Source of the DNA: Amphimedon queenslandica
Taxonomy: Eukaryota > Porifera > Demospongiae > Haplosclerida > Niphatidae
Direction: 5' to 3'
Assembly (NCBI RefSeq): GCF_000090795.2
Contig: NW_003546280.1
Location: forward strand, 259,855 to 323,854
Length of the DNA stretch: 64,000 nt
This document shows positions 52,601 through 63,727 of this stretch, piece by piece. The first letter of the stretch is position 1. Each line of letters begins with the position of its first letter. Position numbers and translations under genes: made by a program. The notes below the pieces were generated by a model that was not told the DNA's origin, did not search any database, and saw only the letters and a program-made list of their open reading frames with translations.

Positions 52601-55600
52601 TCATGACTGATCCGCTACTGCTAACACTGAAGTCGTTGTTAGTATTACCTGATGTTATTTCATAAGAAAGGTCACCATATGTTCCTCTATCTTCATCAGT
52701 GCAACCAAGAGGTATGGACTCTACACTAGCTGGCTCCAGACCCTCTAGTATGACCCGGGCAAAGAGAGTTGATGAGCAGGAAGGAGAGTGCTCATTACTG
52801 TCAGTCACATTAACAATAAGTGTTGAATATGTAGTGCTGGCCCCATCACTAGCACTGACATTGAGCGTGTACTGATTAGTATCATGATGATCCAGCTTAT
52901 TACTTATATATAATTCTCCTGTATTGGGTACTAATATGAATGGAAGCCCAGACTGACCCACTAGAGAATATCGGACTATACCAAACCTTCCCCTGTCGTT
53001 ATCAACGGCGTGTACAGTGAACACTGGTAGCTGGAATACTGGAGTGGACTCTGCTAGGCCAATGGTAGTCGGGAGATTAGTGAATGATGGAGCAAAGTTA
53101 TTGAGTGCTAGGACGTTGAGGATTGTAGAGAAAGTGATGCTACGAGGAGTGAATCCTTGATCAGATACAGTTAGTATTAGTTGGAATGTTGTCAAATTGG
53201 AGGCATTTAGGTGATCAGAGAGATAGAGGACTCCCTCGGAATTGACTTCAAAGATATCGTAATTGTTGTAAAGGGAGTAGGTGAGGTTTGCATTCTGGCC
53301 TACATCAGAGTCAGTGCAGTTGAAGTCAAAGAGAACTGCCCCCTTTTGGGTAGTCTCTAATATTTGTAGAGTATCTGAGGAAGAGGTGCAAAAAGGATCA
53401 TTGTCATTCACATCGCGTACATATACAAACAACTCTGCACTGTCGTTTTTACTCGTATCCGTTATAACCTCAGCTACCACAGTCATCGTGTATGATATGT
53501 ATGTCTCTCTGTCTAGTATAGAGTTCACTAGGACTGAGCCTTCTGTACCGGATGAGTGTACTAAGAAAGCATTGGGAACTGATTCCTCTTGGAAAAAGAA
53601 GTTAAGATTGTCCTGATAGTACACTGCTGTAATCGAGACAACTACATCATTAACATTAGCGTCCTCGTCAATGAATGCTATTATCGTATCATTGCTGATA
53701 TCAGGGCTAACGGTGCTGGCGTATGACACTTGTATACGGACAATGGTGCTGTCTTGTAGACGAGGTACACCGTGATCAGTACATTGGGCTTCTAGGAGGT
53801 AACTGGCTGACGTAGTATTTTGTGGTAGAATAAGAGACCTGGCTACACTGAGTACACCAGTGACACTGTCTACTGTAAATGAAGAAGCAACGTTACCAGC
53901 TACTATACTGTACGATACACGGCCGTTCTCTCCCTCCTCTGTATCATTACAGAATAGAGTGACTAGCGGAGATCCTACAGGCTCCAACTCACTGATTTCA
54001 ATCAATGGGTAATTTGTCGTGAATTCGGGTGCTAGGTAGTTACCATCAGTGATATTGAAAGTGATGTATGTAGTGGCAGAATGAGTAGCGTCGTCATCAT
54101 GAACTGTGACGATGTGCTCTATTTCATTGCCATCTACGTTTTGTACTGATCCAGTGAGAAATATTGTTCCAGTTGAGGGAGATATAACAAAATACTCACT
54201 CTCCATGGAGTAGGTGAGATTGCTTCCATAGCCAAGGTCATCGTCCATGGCATTTACTTGACCGATTACAAAGAAATTGGTTGGAGTCGTCCTTGATACG
54301 GGGAAAGTGTAGTTTTCAGTTGGGAAGTAAGGTACTTCATCATTAACTGGTACAACACTGATCCTAGCTATAGCTGTGTCGTTATAGTTAGCAGTGTCAT
54401 AGCAGACTACAGTGAATGTGATTACTTGCTCTGTTTCGTAGTCTAGGGGACTGCTCAAAGAGAGTTGCCCAGTTTGACTGTTGAGGCTGAAGCGACCAGA
54501 GAGATTCTGTGACTGTTCGTCCTGTGGAAGGAATGCTATCCTAGAAAAGGCTCCTGCACCAATATCATCATCAGTACAAGTCATGTTGAGGAGTTGGACT
54601 CCAGTGTAAGATGCTTCTGATTGGAACCTAAGGTAGCTGGCCTGTGAAAAGATGGGGTCTTCATCGGCGGCAGCATACACTAGCATAAATACAACGACAT
54701 TGGCTAGGGTGATTTTGCGGGATGAGTCAGAGAGGCCGATACGAAAGCTGTAGGCTGCTGATTGGAGTCCCTCACTATCCACGTCAATGGAGTTTATTAT
54801 GACCATGTGGCCTGTGGAACCGTTGATGGAGAAGAATGGCTGACCACGGCTATTGGTCAGGGAAGGAACAAGAGAGAAAGTGACTTCACCGTCTTCACCA
54901 AGATCAGCATCATGGCCGACTATTCTAAAATTAGGATCGCTTGCATTTAAGAGAATTTTTCCAGCGTTAAATTGCGTTTCAGGTCCACTATAGAACAGGG
55001 TGTCACCACCATGCAGGATGGTATCTGGTGCATATACTGTAGCTGTAGGTGCGTGCTCATTTACCGGAGATACTGTTATTTGTATTAGTGCCGTGTCAGC
55101 GTTCTCGCCATCAGAACAAACAGCACTAAACTCGTAGAACTGTGTATTAACATTATCATAGTCTAGATCACTGAGTACCATTAATTCTCCGGTAGTTGAA
55201 TTGATTCTAAATACGCTAGAATTCGCACCTTCCAGTGAATAGGTAATGTCAGTAGTGTCGGGATCAGTGCACTGAACTGTAATGAAGCCTGTCTCTGGTC
55301 TTTCGTATACTTCACCAGTTCTTGCTTCCCCTGTTTCAGGCACATTGGCTGAGTATTGAGTTGCGTTAAAGCGTGGGACGGCTGTCAGTGATACAGAGAC
55401 ATTGACCAAGACATAATGGACGACACTGGGAGAGAATACATCAGCAGGGTTTGCTGCCTGTATTGTGAGATTGTATACATTTTGTGTAACATAATTTAGC
55501 GTGTTTCCAACCGTGACTATACCAGTCTGAGAGTTGATAGAAAAAGCATTGCTGATGCTACCAGAGTTGATTGTGAACGTTACAGTACCATACGTACCAA

Positions 55601-56302
55601 CATCATTGTCAGTAACATTAATATTAGCTACTACTGTACCAGTGGGTGAATTCTCTGATATTGTATAGTACAGGTGGCTAGCATGGTCCAGTACTGGTGG
55701 GTATTGGTTCCGTTCTACTCTTATGAGTGTTATCGCAACAGGTTCAGTTTCTGATCCTACTCTGCATGAAATAGAAATGGTATATGTACCTTCCGGTATG
55801 TTCACAGCTGCTACAGCTAATTGCAGTTTCCCTCCTACAACTGTAAAGTTTCCGACTGATACATTACCTGCTGGTATGACTGTTAAAATGTCGAATGTTT
55901 TATCACCATCTAAACTACATGGTATGTTAATCAAACCATGACCAGCAGGAGGATTTTGATTAATCGTGACTGTGTTTGCTTGAGCTGCAATACCTGTTGA
56001 CAAAATAAATGCATATAAATTACAATACAGTTAAGTTACATGCATAAATGCATAGCATCACAAGTTAGGTATAATCACAGCACCTAAGCATTGACACATA
56101 ATCAAGTTGCATCAAGCCATCAATAATATGATATTTATAAAAGCTGATTCCTATAATAGCTTCATGCAATCACATAATGTTTAATGTTCTTCATTTTTAC
56201 TTCACAAAAGAGCAGTATTAAAGGTAACTTACGTGTTGCTGCTCCTAGCAAAATCAGCAAGAGAAAGGCCAGCACGGGTAGCCTCGGAGAAAGCCGAGGC
56301 AT
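37640..56302 (-). CDS. Giant cadherin with about 52 extracellular cadherin repeats
   Basis: Exons 56233-56302, 39082-55993, 38852-38988, 38009-38070 and 37640-37954 sum to 17,496 nt, or 5,831 residues. Exon 1 is a signal peptide (PVLAFLLLILLGAAT). The 16,912-nt second exon holds an N-terminal Cys-containing domain, about 52 cadherin repeats and the single TM (IATIIVGTVFFFAIILAIFC). Repeats show AxDxD, DYE and DxNDNxPxF calcium motifs. No EGF, laminin-G or other domain lies between the repeats and the TM, which differs from FAT. The tail of about 170 residues has Tyr/Pro/Met-rich (PMYPYPMPYPGYPM) and Ser/Glu-rich parts, and I see no clear catenin-binding motif. It is a cell-surface adhesion protein. 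It resembles the very long FAT/Dachsous-like cadherins of sponges and choanoflagellates, but is not a clear orthologue of either. Confidence 0.93.
38145..38830 (+). repeat. 177-bp tandem repeat, about 3.5 copies (cadherin intron 3)
   Basis: TTATGC anchors lie at about 38206, 38381, 38559 and 38736, spaced 175, 178 and 177 bp. This is subfamily B, antisense to the cadherin. One copy has a hybrid core, CCCTGTACTATAGCCCATGG near 38469-38488. Confidence 0.9.
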
Positions 56303-56691
56303 CACGAACTTGACGAGTGGAGCGACTTTTGCTGCAAAGACTTGGTCTGTAGCTGCGTAGGATTTACTTGTAACTCTTCACGGTCTGTGAGTGGAACGTA
56401 TTCTCATGAGACAGTAAAAATGCCAAGAACACAAAAGCAAGAATACTTGCAACCCCACCCTAGCAAAGGTCCTGTTTACCGCCAGTATTAATCTCATTCA
56501 CGGCAAGAGACTTAATATCATGTGACAACAAAGCTGCGAAGGTACAGCTTTGTTGTTTGTGTAACACACACAGTCAAGCATAAACTGCTAGTATCAACAA
56601 TTATAAAATTTAATAATCATTAGAGAGAGAGAGAAAGAAAAACAGAGAATATACATTGCACAGTGTGATCATGAATTATCATCTTTATTCA
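56303..56691. other. Intergenic, cadherin promoter side
   Basis: About 390 bp between the cadherin start and the IER3IP1 stop codon. It contains a GA-rich tract at 56622-56648. No gene is seen. Confidence 0.4.
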
Positions 56692-57806
56692 TTATCCTAG
56701 AATGAGTTCATATAGTATCACCAGGATGTTTACAGCTATCAATGGTACTATAGAGTAAAGAGAATAAAACAATAACAACAACAATAATAATAATTAAATT
56801 AATAGGCGTGTTAATGGGAAAACAAAATAGCTTGTAGTTATTTCTAAGGTTTATTAAACATGTAATGACTCGTAGTCTATGTTTATCAATAAACAAATGC
56901 TTCCCAAAGCTACTCCGACACTAGACTAGAATATATCAAATCTATTAGGCAAATCAATAAATTTTGAACTACTGTTGAGAAGCTATGGCATCTGAGAAAG
57001 ATGTACTGGATCTAGCCTATGCTGTTTCTTTGAAATGACACATTTGAACTAATTCCAATCAAAATTGAATTGTTTTTAAAGTTACTCAAAAATTGGGCCA
57101 CAGTCCCTGTACTATAGTACAGGGTCATCGGTCAAATTTCGCCAAAAATGAAAAATAGAGAATTCTCAATTTTTAATTTTTTTCCTGATACATATACATG
57201 TACTTATGTTGTGTAAAAATTTTGAGCAAATTTCGATCAAATTTAAATTTGTTATGAATTTTAAAGTTACTCAAAAATCAGGCCAAAGTCCCTGTACTAT
57301 AGTACAGGGTCATCGGCCAGATTTCACCAAAAATGAAAAGTAGAGATTTATCCATTTTCATATTTTTTCCTGATACATATACATGTACTTATGTTGTGTA
57401 GAAATTTTGAGCAAATTTTGATCAAATTTGGATTTTTTATGAATTTTTTAAGTTGCTCAAAATCGAGCCAGAGACATTAAAAATTTAGCCACGGCACACA
57501 AACAAAAAAAAGCATTTTCTGTATTCATAGTATCACGTAACAAATCAAAGGTTATTATTTACTTCTTAATAAAGTCTGTACAGCTGTTATTAATGATATT
57601 AATTGCGACTTGATGCTTGACTGATCACCAAACCCCTCGTTCCTATTATCAGTGCTCCAGCCAACTGGATGTGAGAAATATTAAAAATGAATGAAATTAA
57701 AAGATAGAGGCCTACCTTTCTTAAGGAAATATTTCTCATTGAGTATTGCTATAGCATTGATGACAAGTAAAGCAGCCTCAAACAATGTACCAAGAGTGAA
57801 AGCCAT
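56692..57806 (-). CDS. IER3IP1: IER3IP1 / Yos1, ER-Golgi transport protein
   Basis: A tiny two-TM protein required for ER-to-Golgi traffic (yeast Yos1) and ER homeostasis. Exons 57716-57806, 57563-57664 and 56692-56747 encode 82 residues, exactly the human length. The N-terminus MAFTLGTLFEAALLVINAIA closely matches the human protein as I recall it. The middle has VGWSTDNRNEGFGDQSSIKSQL. The last exon, RIPLIAVNILVILYELILG, aligns with the second TM. It was found by looking for a phase-1 acceptor giving an R-[IV]-P-L-I start. Intron 2 (815 bp) carries the 186-bp repeats. It starts 161 bp from the divergent coiled-coil gene. Confidence 0.93.
56985..57480 (+). repeat. 186-bp tandem repeat, about 2.5 copies (IER3IP1 intron 2)
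   Basis: Two perfect palindromic cores, CCCTGTACTATAGTACAGGG, at 57105-57124 and 57290-57309, are spaced 185 bp. The repeat is antisense to the host gene. Flanking blocks are CTGATACATATACATGTACTTATGTTGTGTA and TTTTGAGCAAATTT-type sequence, both recognisable in the other arrays. Confidence 0.9.
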
Positions 57807-57967
57807 TATGGCTTACCGTAACGAGTCTAATTAAACGGCTTCGACAGAGAAATATTTGTAATTCTATTTAAAGGGATTATTTGAGAGTAAAATCAAAATA
57901 AAAAATTACAAGAGCGGGAAGATATTCAAGAATCAAGATAAGGAAGTTTTTGTTTGAAAGAAGAATA

Positions 57968-58955
57968 ATGGCAGAGTCTGATGACAAGGTAGAAACAGAG
58001 AGCATGGATACTGAGGTGACGGGAGCTTATTATCAGTATTTTATGGAATTTATTGAAAAGGCAAAGCAAGAAATATTCAGGTAAATCCTTGTGATATAAA
58101 AGTGAGGGAAAGGGCCTGATCATATATTTTTACCAACCATATACTAGTTTTTTGATTTCTCTCTCTCCTCTCATTATTATAGGCATAAAATATCTCATCA
58201 CTTCCCAGATGATGTGGCCCAAAAAGCTGAAGAACTTTGGGCACAAACATGTCCACAGTTATCAACAGCAATTGACGTAAGAATAAAAATTAATAATAAT
58301 ACTTTATTTCATCACAATTAGCAAAGAATAGCAGATTTTATGAAGACCACGTCAACTGAGAAGAAATTCTTACAATTGGAGGAAATGAAACGAAGTGCTA
58401 ATGATGGGGATGAGAATGCTAGTGCTGGTGATGATCCAAAGGATATATCTGAGGATATTGTTGATAGCCCGATGGCCGAATTCATTGCTAAATATGAGGA
58501 GCAACTGTTGAAGGTACTGTCAATGTACATGTATGTGCGATTTGATGTACTATATATAGTAGGTGATGTAGAAGAGTTTGAGTTAGTCAGACATGGTGTA
58601 AGGCCTTTTCGCCTAATTGGATTTTTAAGTAGTTCACAAAGACCCTGTACTATAGTACAGGGATTTTGACCAAATTTCACCAAAAATGACTAGGAGAGAA
58701 TTCTCCATTAAATAAAATTTTTGATGCATTATGCATGTACCTATGTTATTATAGATTTTTATGTTGTTTAAGAATTTATAACTTAAAGAAAAATGAATCG
58801 AAGTTCTTTTATCCTAAATACATTTTTATTTCTACTTTTAGAGTCAAAACACTAAAGAAGAACTGATAGCTGAAAGCGAAAGAAAAATGGAAATCCTTGA
58901 TGATTTGACGGAAGAAATTGAGTGCCTCCTTACTCAAGTTGAGGTAATAAATTAA
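57968..58955 (+). CDS. Unrecognised helical / coiled-coil protein
   Basis: Exons 57968-58080, 58183-58276, 58322-58513 and 58842-58955 give 170 residues. I do not recognise the family. It is hydrophilic and helical: YYQYFMEFIEKAKQEIF, then HHFPDDVAQKAEELWAQ, an acidic loop (SANDGDENASAGDDPKD), and a C-terminal helix with SQNTKEELIAESERKMEILD. There is no signal peptide or TM, so it is probably nuclear or cytosolic. The size and helix pattern would suit a small subunit of a larger complex. The last codons read GAG-GTAATAAATTAA. The GTAATA could be a splice donor, so the true C-terminus may lie further downstream. Intron 3 contains one 186-bp-family repeat. Confidence 0.6.
58600..58760 (+). repeat. 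186-bp-family repeat, single copy
   Basis: One subfamily A unit with a perfect palindromic core at 58643-58662, lying within intron 3 of the coiled-coil gene in the same sense. Confidence 0.8.
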
Positions 58956-59795
58956 TGATTATTAGAATCTATATAGTGATTGTTTTATCGTCTTCAAAGA
59001 ATGAAGTTGGCTTGAAATCTCAAGATTGATGAAAATCTTCAAGAAATCCTGCAATGATTACGGCTTAATCACTTTAAATTTTTTTATGCTTGAGTAACAT
59101 TTTGTAATCTGTTAAGCACGTTACATTATTGTTCCTACTATTTATTAAGTACCTTTAATTTAAATAATCATTATTTTCAATAATTATTATTGTCAATAAT
59201 TTTTAGGAATCGGTTACGTGTACATACATGTATAGGCATAGTAGTGAAAATTATTTTAACGAGGACCGTATCTTTTGGGTTACGCCAGTAAAATTAATTA
59301 TTGATAATCACAAATTTAATTCCCTAGTCTGTTAATATTTTATTCTTTAAATAAGTAATAATAATACATAACAACCGTTGATCAAAACCTGCAACAATAA
59401 CGATGACGACAACAATAATTTATAATAATTAATTAAAATGTGAGTCATGAAATCAAATGTGAACAGAACTGGAAGAGGAGAATAAAGTTTCAAAGAGATG
59501 AAAAGTATGAACACAGTGTTGTGTAGTAGTAATTTGTTTATGTTCACTAAGCCTTGAATCCTATAATGACAAAACAAGAATAAATACTACTTCAAAAGCG
59601 GCGTCGTATTTGTAAAGCAATGGCTTATTAATTTCTACAGCACTTTTGGCCACAATCTAAAAGCCATGCATCTTACTCTTGATCATATTAAGAACCAAAC
59701 TTAAGTATACCATAATATCCCTTATTATACAGCATTTATAATTGCAGGAAATAATTCTGTAGGATCCCCTAGTGTACTTGCACACTCTCTTATAC
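58956..59795. other. 840-bp convergent region without recognised gene
   Basis: AT-rich, with several ATTATT-type runs around 59160-59215 and no long frame. It could hold a further exon or the 3' UTR of the coiled-coil gene. It also includes the 3' UTR of the PDE gene. I cannot support any exon here. Confidence 0.4.
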
Positions 59796-61734
59796 CTATG
59801 TCTCTCCCTCAGAGCTGTTTGGTGATTCATACTGGCTCTTCCAGTGCTCATAGTTTGAGCTAAGATTCTCCATCAGTCGTGGTATAGGAGAGAAAGCTAA
59901 ACAATAAAGCATGTGTAAAATAACATAAAGAAATGGAAATATTGGTATAACTCACTATGCCAAGCTTGAAACAGGCCACTAACAAAGTAGTCAATAAATT
60001 TGACCTACGGAAAATTAAAATGATAAAATATAAATTTATCTACATCTACAGTACGTGTATTTACTGTACATGTACATGTACAGTACATGTATTTACTGTA
60101 CATGTACATGTACATGTACCCATCCTAATTTAATGATTGACCGAGCCCCTAGCCCCACCTACCTGTGTGACGGGTAGTTTACATGTCTGCCTATCAAAAT
60201 CAGGAAACACTACATGAAGTTTCCGCTGCTTCTCCTCGTCAGTTTGCGAGAAGTATTCCTCAGCGATCCTCCCCGCCCACTCCCGGCAGAGAACAAGGGG
60301 ACGACAAGCATTGGAAATGTCGGCACATTTGACGAGAATACGCTGAATCAGCAACCGATTCTCATGAGAGAGTAAATAGGTCTCGTCCTATAAAAAAAGA
60401 GAGAGAGAGAGAAGGGGGGAGGAGATGAATAAATAAAACAATCGGATTGAGATTTAAAGAGGAAAGAAAGCTATAGAATGTAGCGTGTTGTAGCTGAGAG
60501 TTAATAATAATAATTACTTCAGTTGGGAGGTTCTCAAACTTTGCAAGATGCTCAAAGTGTTTAGATATGTCCGTAGCTAGGACCAGGTCAATTATATTAG
60601 ACCTGAGGCTTTGATAGAGAGACCTGGAGGGAGATAGAAAAAGGACAACATAACACATAACATATAACATGTATACAACATACGTGTACATGTATATGCA
60701 TGTACAGCACCCAGTAAAGCTGATAGGTACATTATAACTCACGGGTCAAGGTTTTGAAATATGTTATGCTGTTTGTCGTCAAGAGTTATTTTGAAGCTTT
60801 TAGCAACATGATGATTCTCAAGACATGTCCTGGAGAAAAGAGGGTGGAACATAAAGTACATTTAGCAGCAATATACATGTACATGTACATGTATATTGCT
60901 GCTAAATATTGCTGTATATATAGTACATGTATATGATGTACTAATGTACTAATGTACTAATGTACTAATGTACATGTACATGATGTACTAATAGCAATGG
61001 TTAAACAATGCACCTATCATTGTAGAGGAGGGCCAGCTCACTCCCAGAGTTAACAAGGAAAGGATTAGTCCTGCCAGGATGATCAAGATCATGTATTGTT
61101 GCAGTTATGAGCAAAGCAGCAACTTCTATTGGTTGTAGAGAACACTAGAAAAAGACGAAGAAGAGAGAAGAAGAATAAGAAGAAGAGAGAGAGAGAGAGA
61201 AGAGAGAAGAAGAATAAGAAGAAGAGAGAGAGAGAGAGAGGGAGGATAAGAGAGTCCATGTGCAGCTGCTAATTATAACTATAACTTACAGTTTCAGATT
61301 GGAGTGACCTGATAAGAAATGCCGTGCCCTGAAGTACATCAGCAGCATGCGTTGAATTATGATACGTATTCCTATGCCTGTAGTTCTTCTCCATTAGCTA
61401 ATAATATGATTAGAAAATAATTTTAAACTGTGTATGCATTAATTACAAATGCAAATTTTCTACACAGAGAGCATAAGGCCATCACTCAATGCATATCAAA
61501 TATTGGGGCGTTTTCAGATTTTTCAGATATTCAAAAGTACAGGTTTTGTAGTCAGAATAAGCTAAAAACTTTCTACATACAAGTATATATACATACATGC
61601 AATATAGCATAGGGAGATTGGTTACCTTGAGCCAAGATGCCATCACATTATCACTGATCATTAATGTTTCACAGACTCTAAACTCATCAAATATCTTCAT
61701 ACCAAGAAAATAGAGAGGACTACAGGAAATTAAG

Positions 61735-61788
<54 letters not shown>

Positions 61789-63145
61789 CTCAAAATCTTG
61801 TCCTAACTCCCTCCCTCTCTCTCTCTCTCTCTTACTGAAAGTGAGAGACTCCTTCAAGATGGATGATGTTAAAGTCCCAAGTAGAAAGATTAACAAGGCA
61901 GTCCTGGACAGCTTGTGATGCAACATTAAACCCGGCCATATGAGATTGACTGTGTATTGGAGTACTAGGACCTAATACATTTATAATATGAGGAGTCCAT
62001 GGGTACATGTACAATGTAATGCAAGGGTCTCCCACAAAACATGCTATTAAGTGAGTTAAAATCATGCTTCCAAAGCTGACAAGCCTTATAAAACTGTAGC
62101 ATGCATTTTTTGAGTAACTTTAAAAATTCATAAAAAATCCAATTTAGATCGGAATTAGTTCAAACTTGCTACACAACATAAGAACATGTATATGCATCAG
62201 AAAAAAATTATAAAAATGGAGAATTCTCTCCTAGTTGTTTTTGGTGAAATTTGGCCAAAAACCCTGTACTATAGTACAGGGTCTTTGGCCTGATTTTTGA
62301 GTAACTTCAAAAATTCGTAAAAAATCTAATTTTGATCGGAATCATTTCAAAATTGCTACAAAACATAAAAACATGTATATGAATCAGAAAAAGTTATAAA
62401 AATGGAAAATTCTCTCCTAGTCATTTTTGGTGAAATTTGGTCAAAATCCCTGTACTATAGTACAGGGACTTTTCCTCGATTTTGGAGCAACTTCAAAAAT
62501 TCGTAAAAAATCAAATTTTGACTGGAATCATTTCAAACTTGCTACACAACATAAGAACATGTATATGCATCAGAAAAAGTTATAAAAATGGAGAATTCTC
62601 TCCTAGTTGTTTTTGGTGAAATTTGGCCAAAAACCCTGTACTATAGTACAGGGTCTTTGGCCCGATTTTTGAGTAACTTCAAAATTTTGTAAAAAATCTG
62701 ATTTTCATCGGAATCATTTCGAACTTGCTACACAACATAAGAACATGTATATGCATCAGAAAAAGTTATAAAAATGGAGAATTCTCTCCTAGTCATTTTT
62801 GGTAAAATTTAGCCAAAAACCCTGTACTATAGTACAGGGTCTTTGGCCTGATTTTGAAGCATTGGCAAAAAGCTGAGCAGTATGCCAATATCCTGTGGAA
62901 AACCCTATGCACAGCTGCACACATGCAAGTATAAACTAGACCATTATTTTAGAAATAACTATAGGCTGTCTCTTCTTCTTACCTCTACTGCTGTCTGAGC
63001 TATGCCCACCACTAGTAACTCCAGTTTGATAGCCTCTACCAGTCTATTAGAATAACAATAACAATAACAATAATAAATAATAATAATAATAATAATAACA
63101 ATATATAATAATAACCTAAGTGTATGCATTTTAAAACTGTTGTAT

Positions 63146-63198
<53 letters not shown>

Positions 63199-63379
63199 CT
63201 ACGTACATGTACATTTCCTAACTTACATCCAGTAGGCCTGCTACCAGTCCCTTGGTTTGTTTGACTGGTAAGTGTGGAGTAAAGAGCTCAGCAGTGCGTA
63301 GTATCTCCTTTTAATGGAGAAAAGAAGAGACGATAAATATGAATAAAGAGAGAGAGAGAAAGAGAGAGAGAGAGGGGGG

Positions 63380-63441
<62 letters not shown>

Positions 63442-63696
63442 TACATACTACACAGGTGTCTAGTGATTCCTTTATTTCCAAAGGACAGTTTGGATTATCT
63501 CTAGCACTATCTATAACATGTACAGCCTATGACAATAAATAAAAATCAATATTAGCAGCATAATTACAAAGCGCACTAATTATTTATAATAAAAATTAGG
63601 TAATAATTAATTACCCTTAATATTGGTGTTTCTGACTGTGGGGGTATTCTGCTCCTTGACCTTGACAATGGCAAACCCAAATCCATACTGCCACCT

Positions 63697-63727
<31 letters not shown>

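Noticed and set aside
37640-56302. Cadherin as a FAT orthologue
   Set aside because: No EGF or laminin-G domains are present before the TM, and I could not align the tail to FAT or to classical cadherin catenin-binding motifs.
57968-58955. Possible kinetochore (MIS12 complex or PMF1-like) subunit
   Set aside because: Helical content and size would fit, but I found no block that aligns with those proteins, so no function is assigned.
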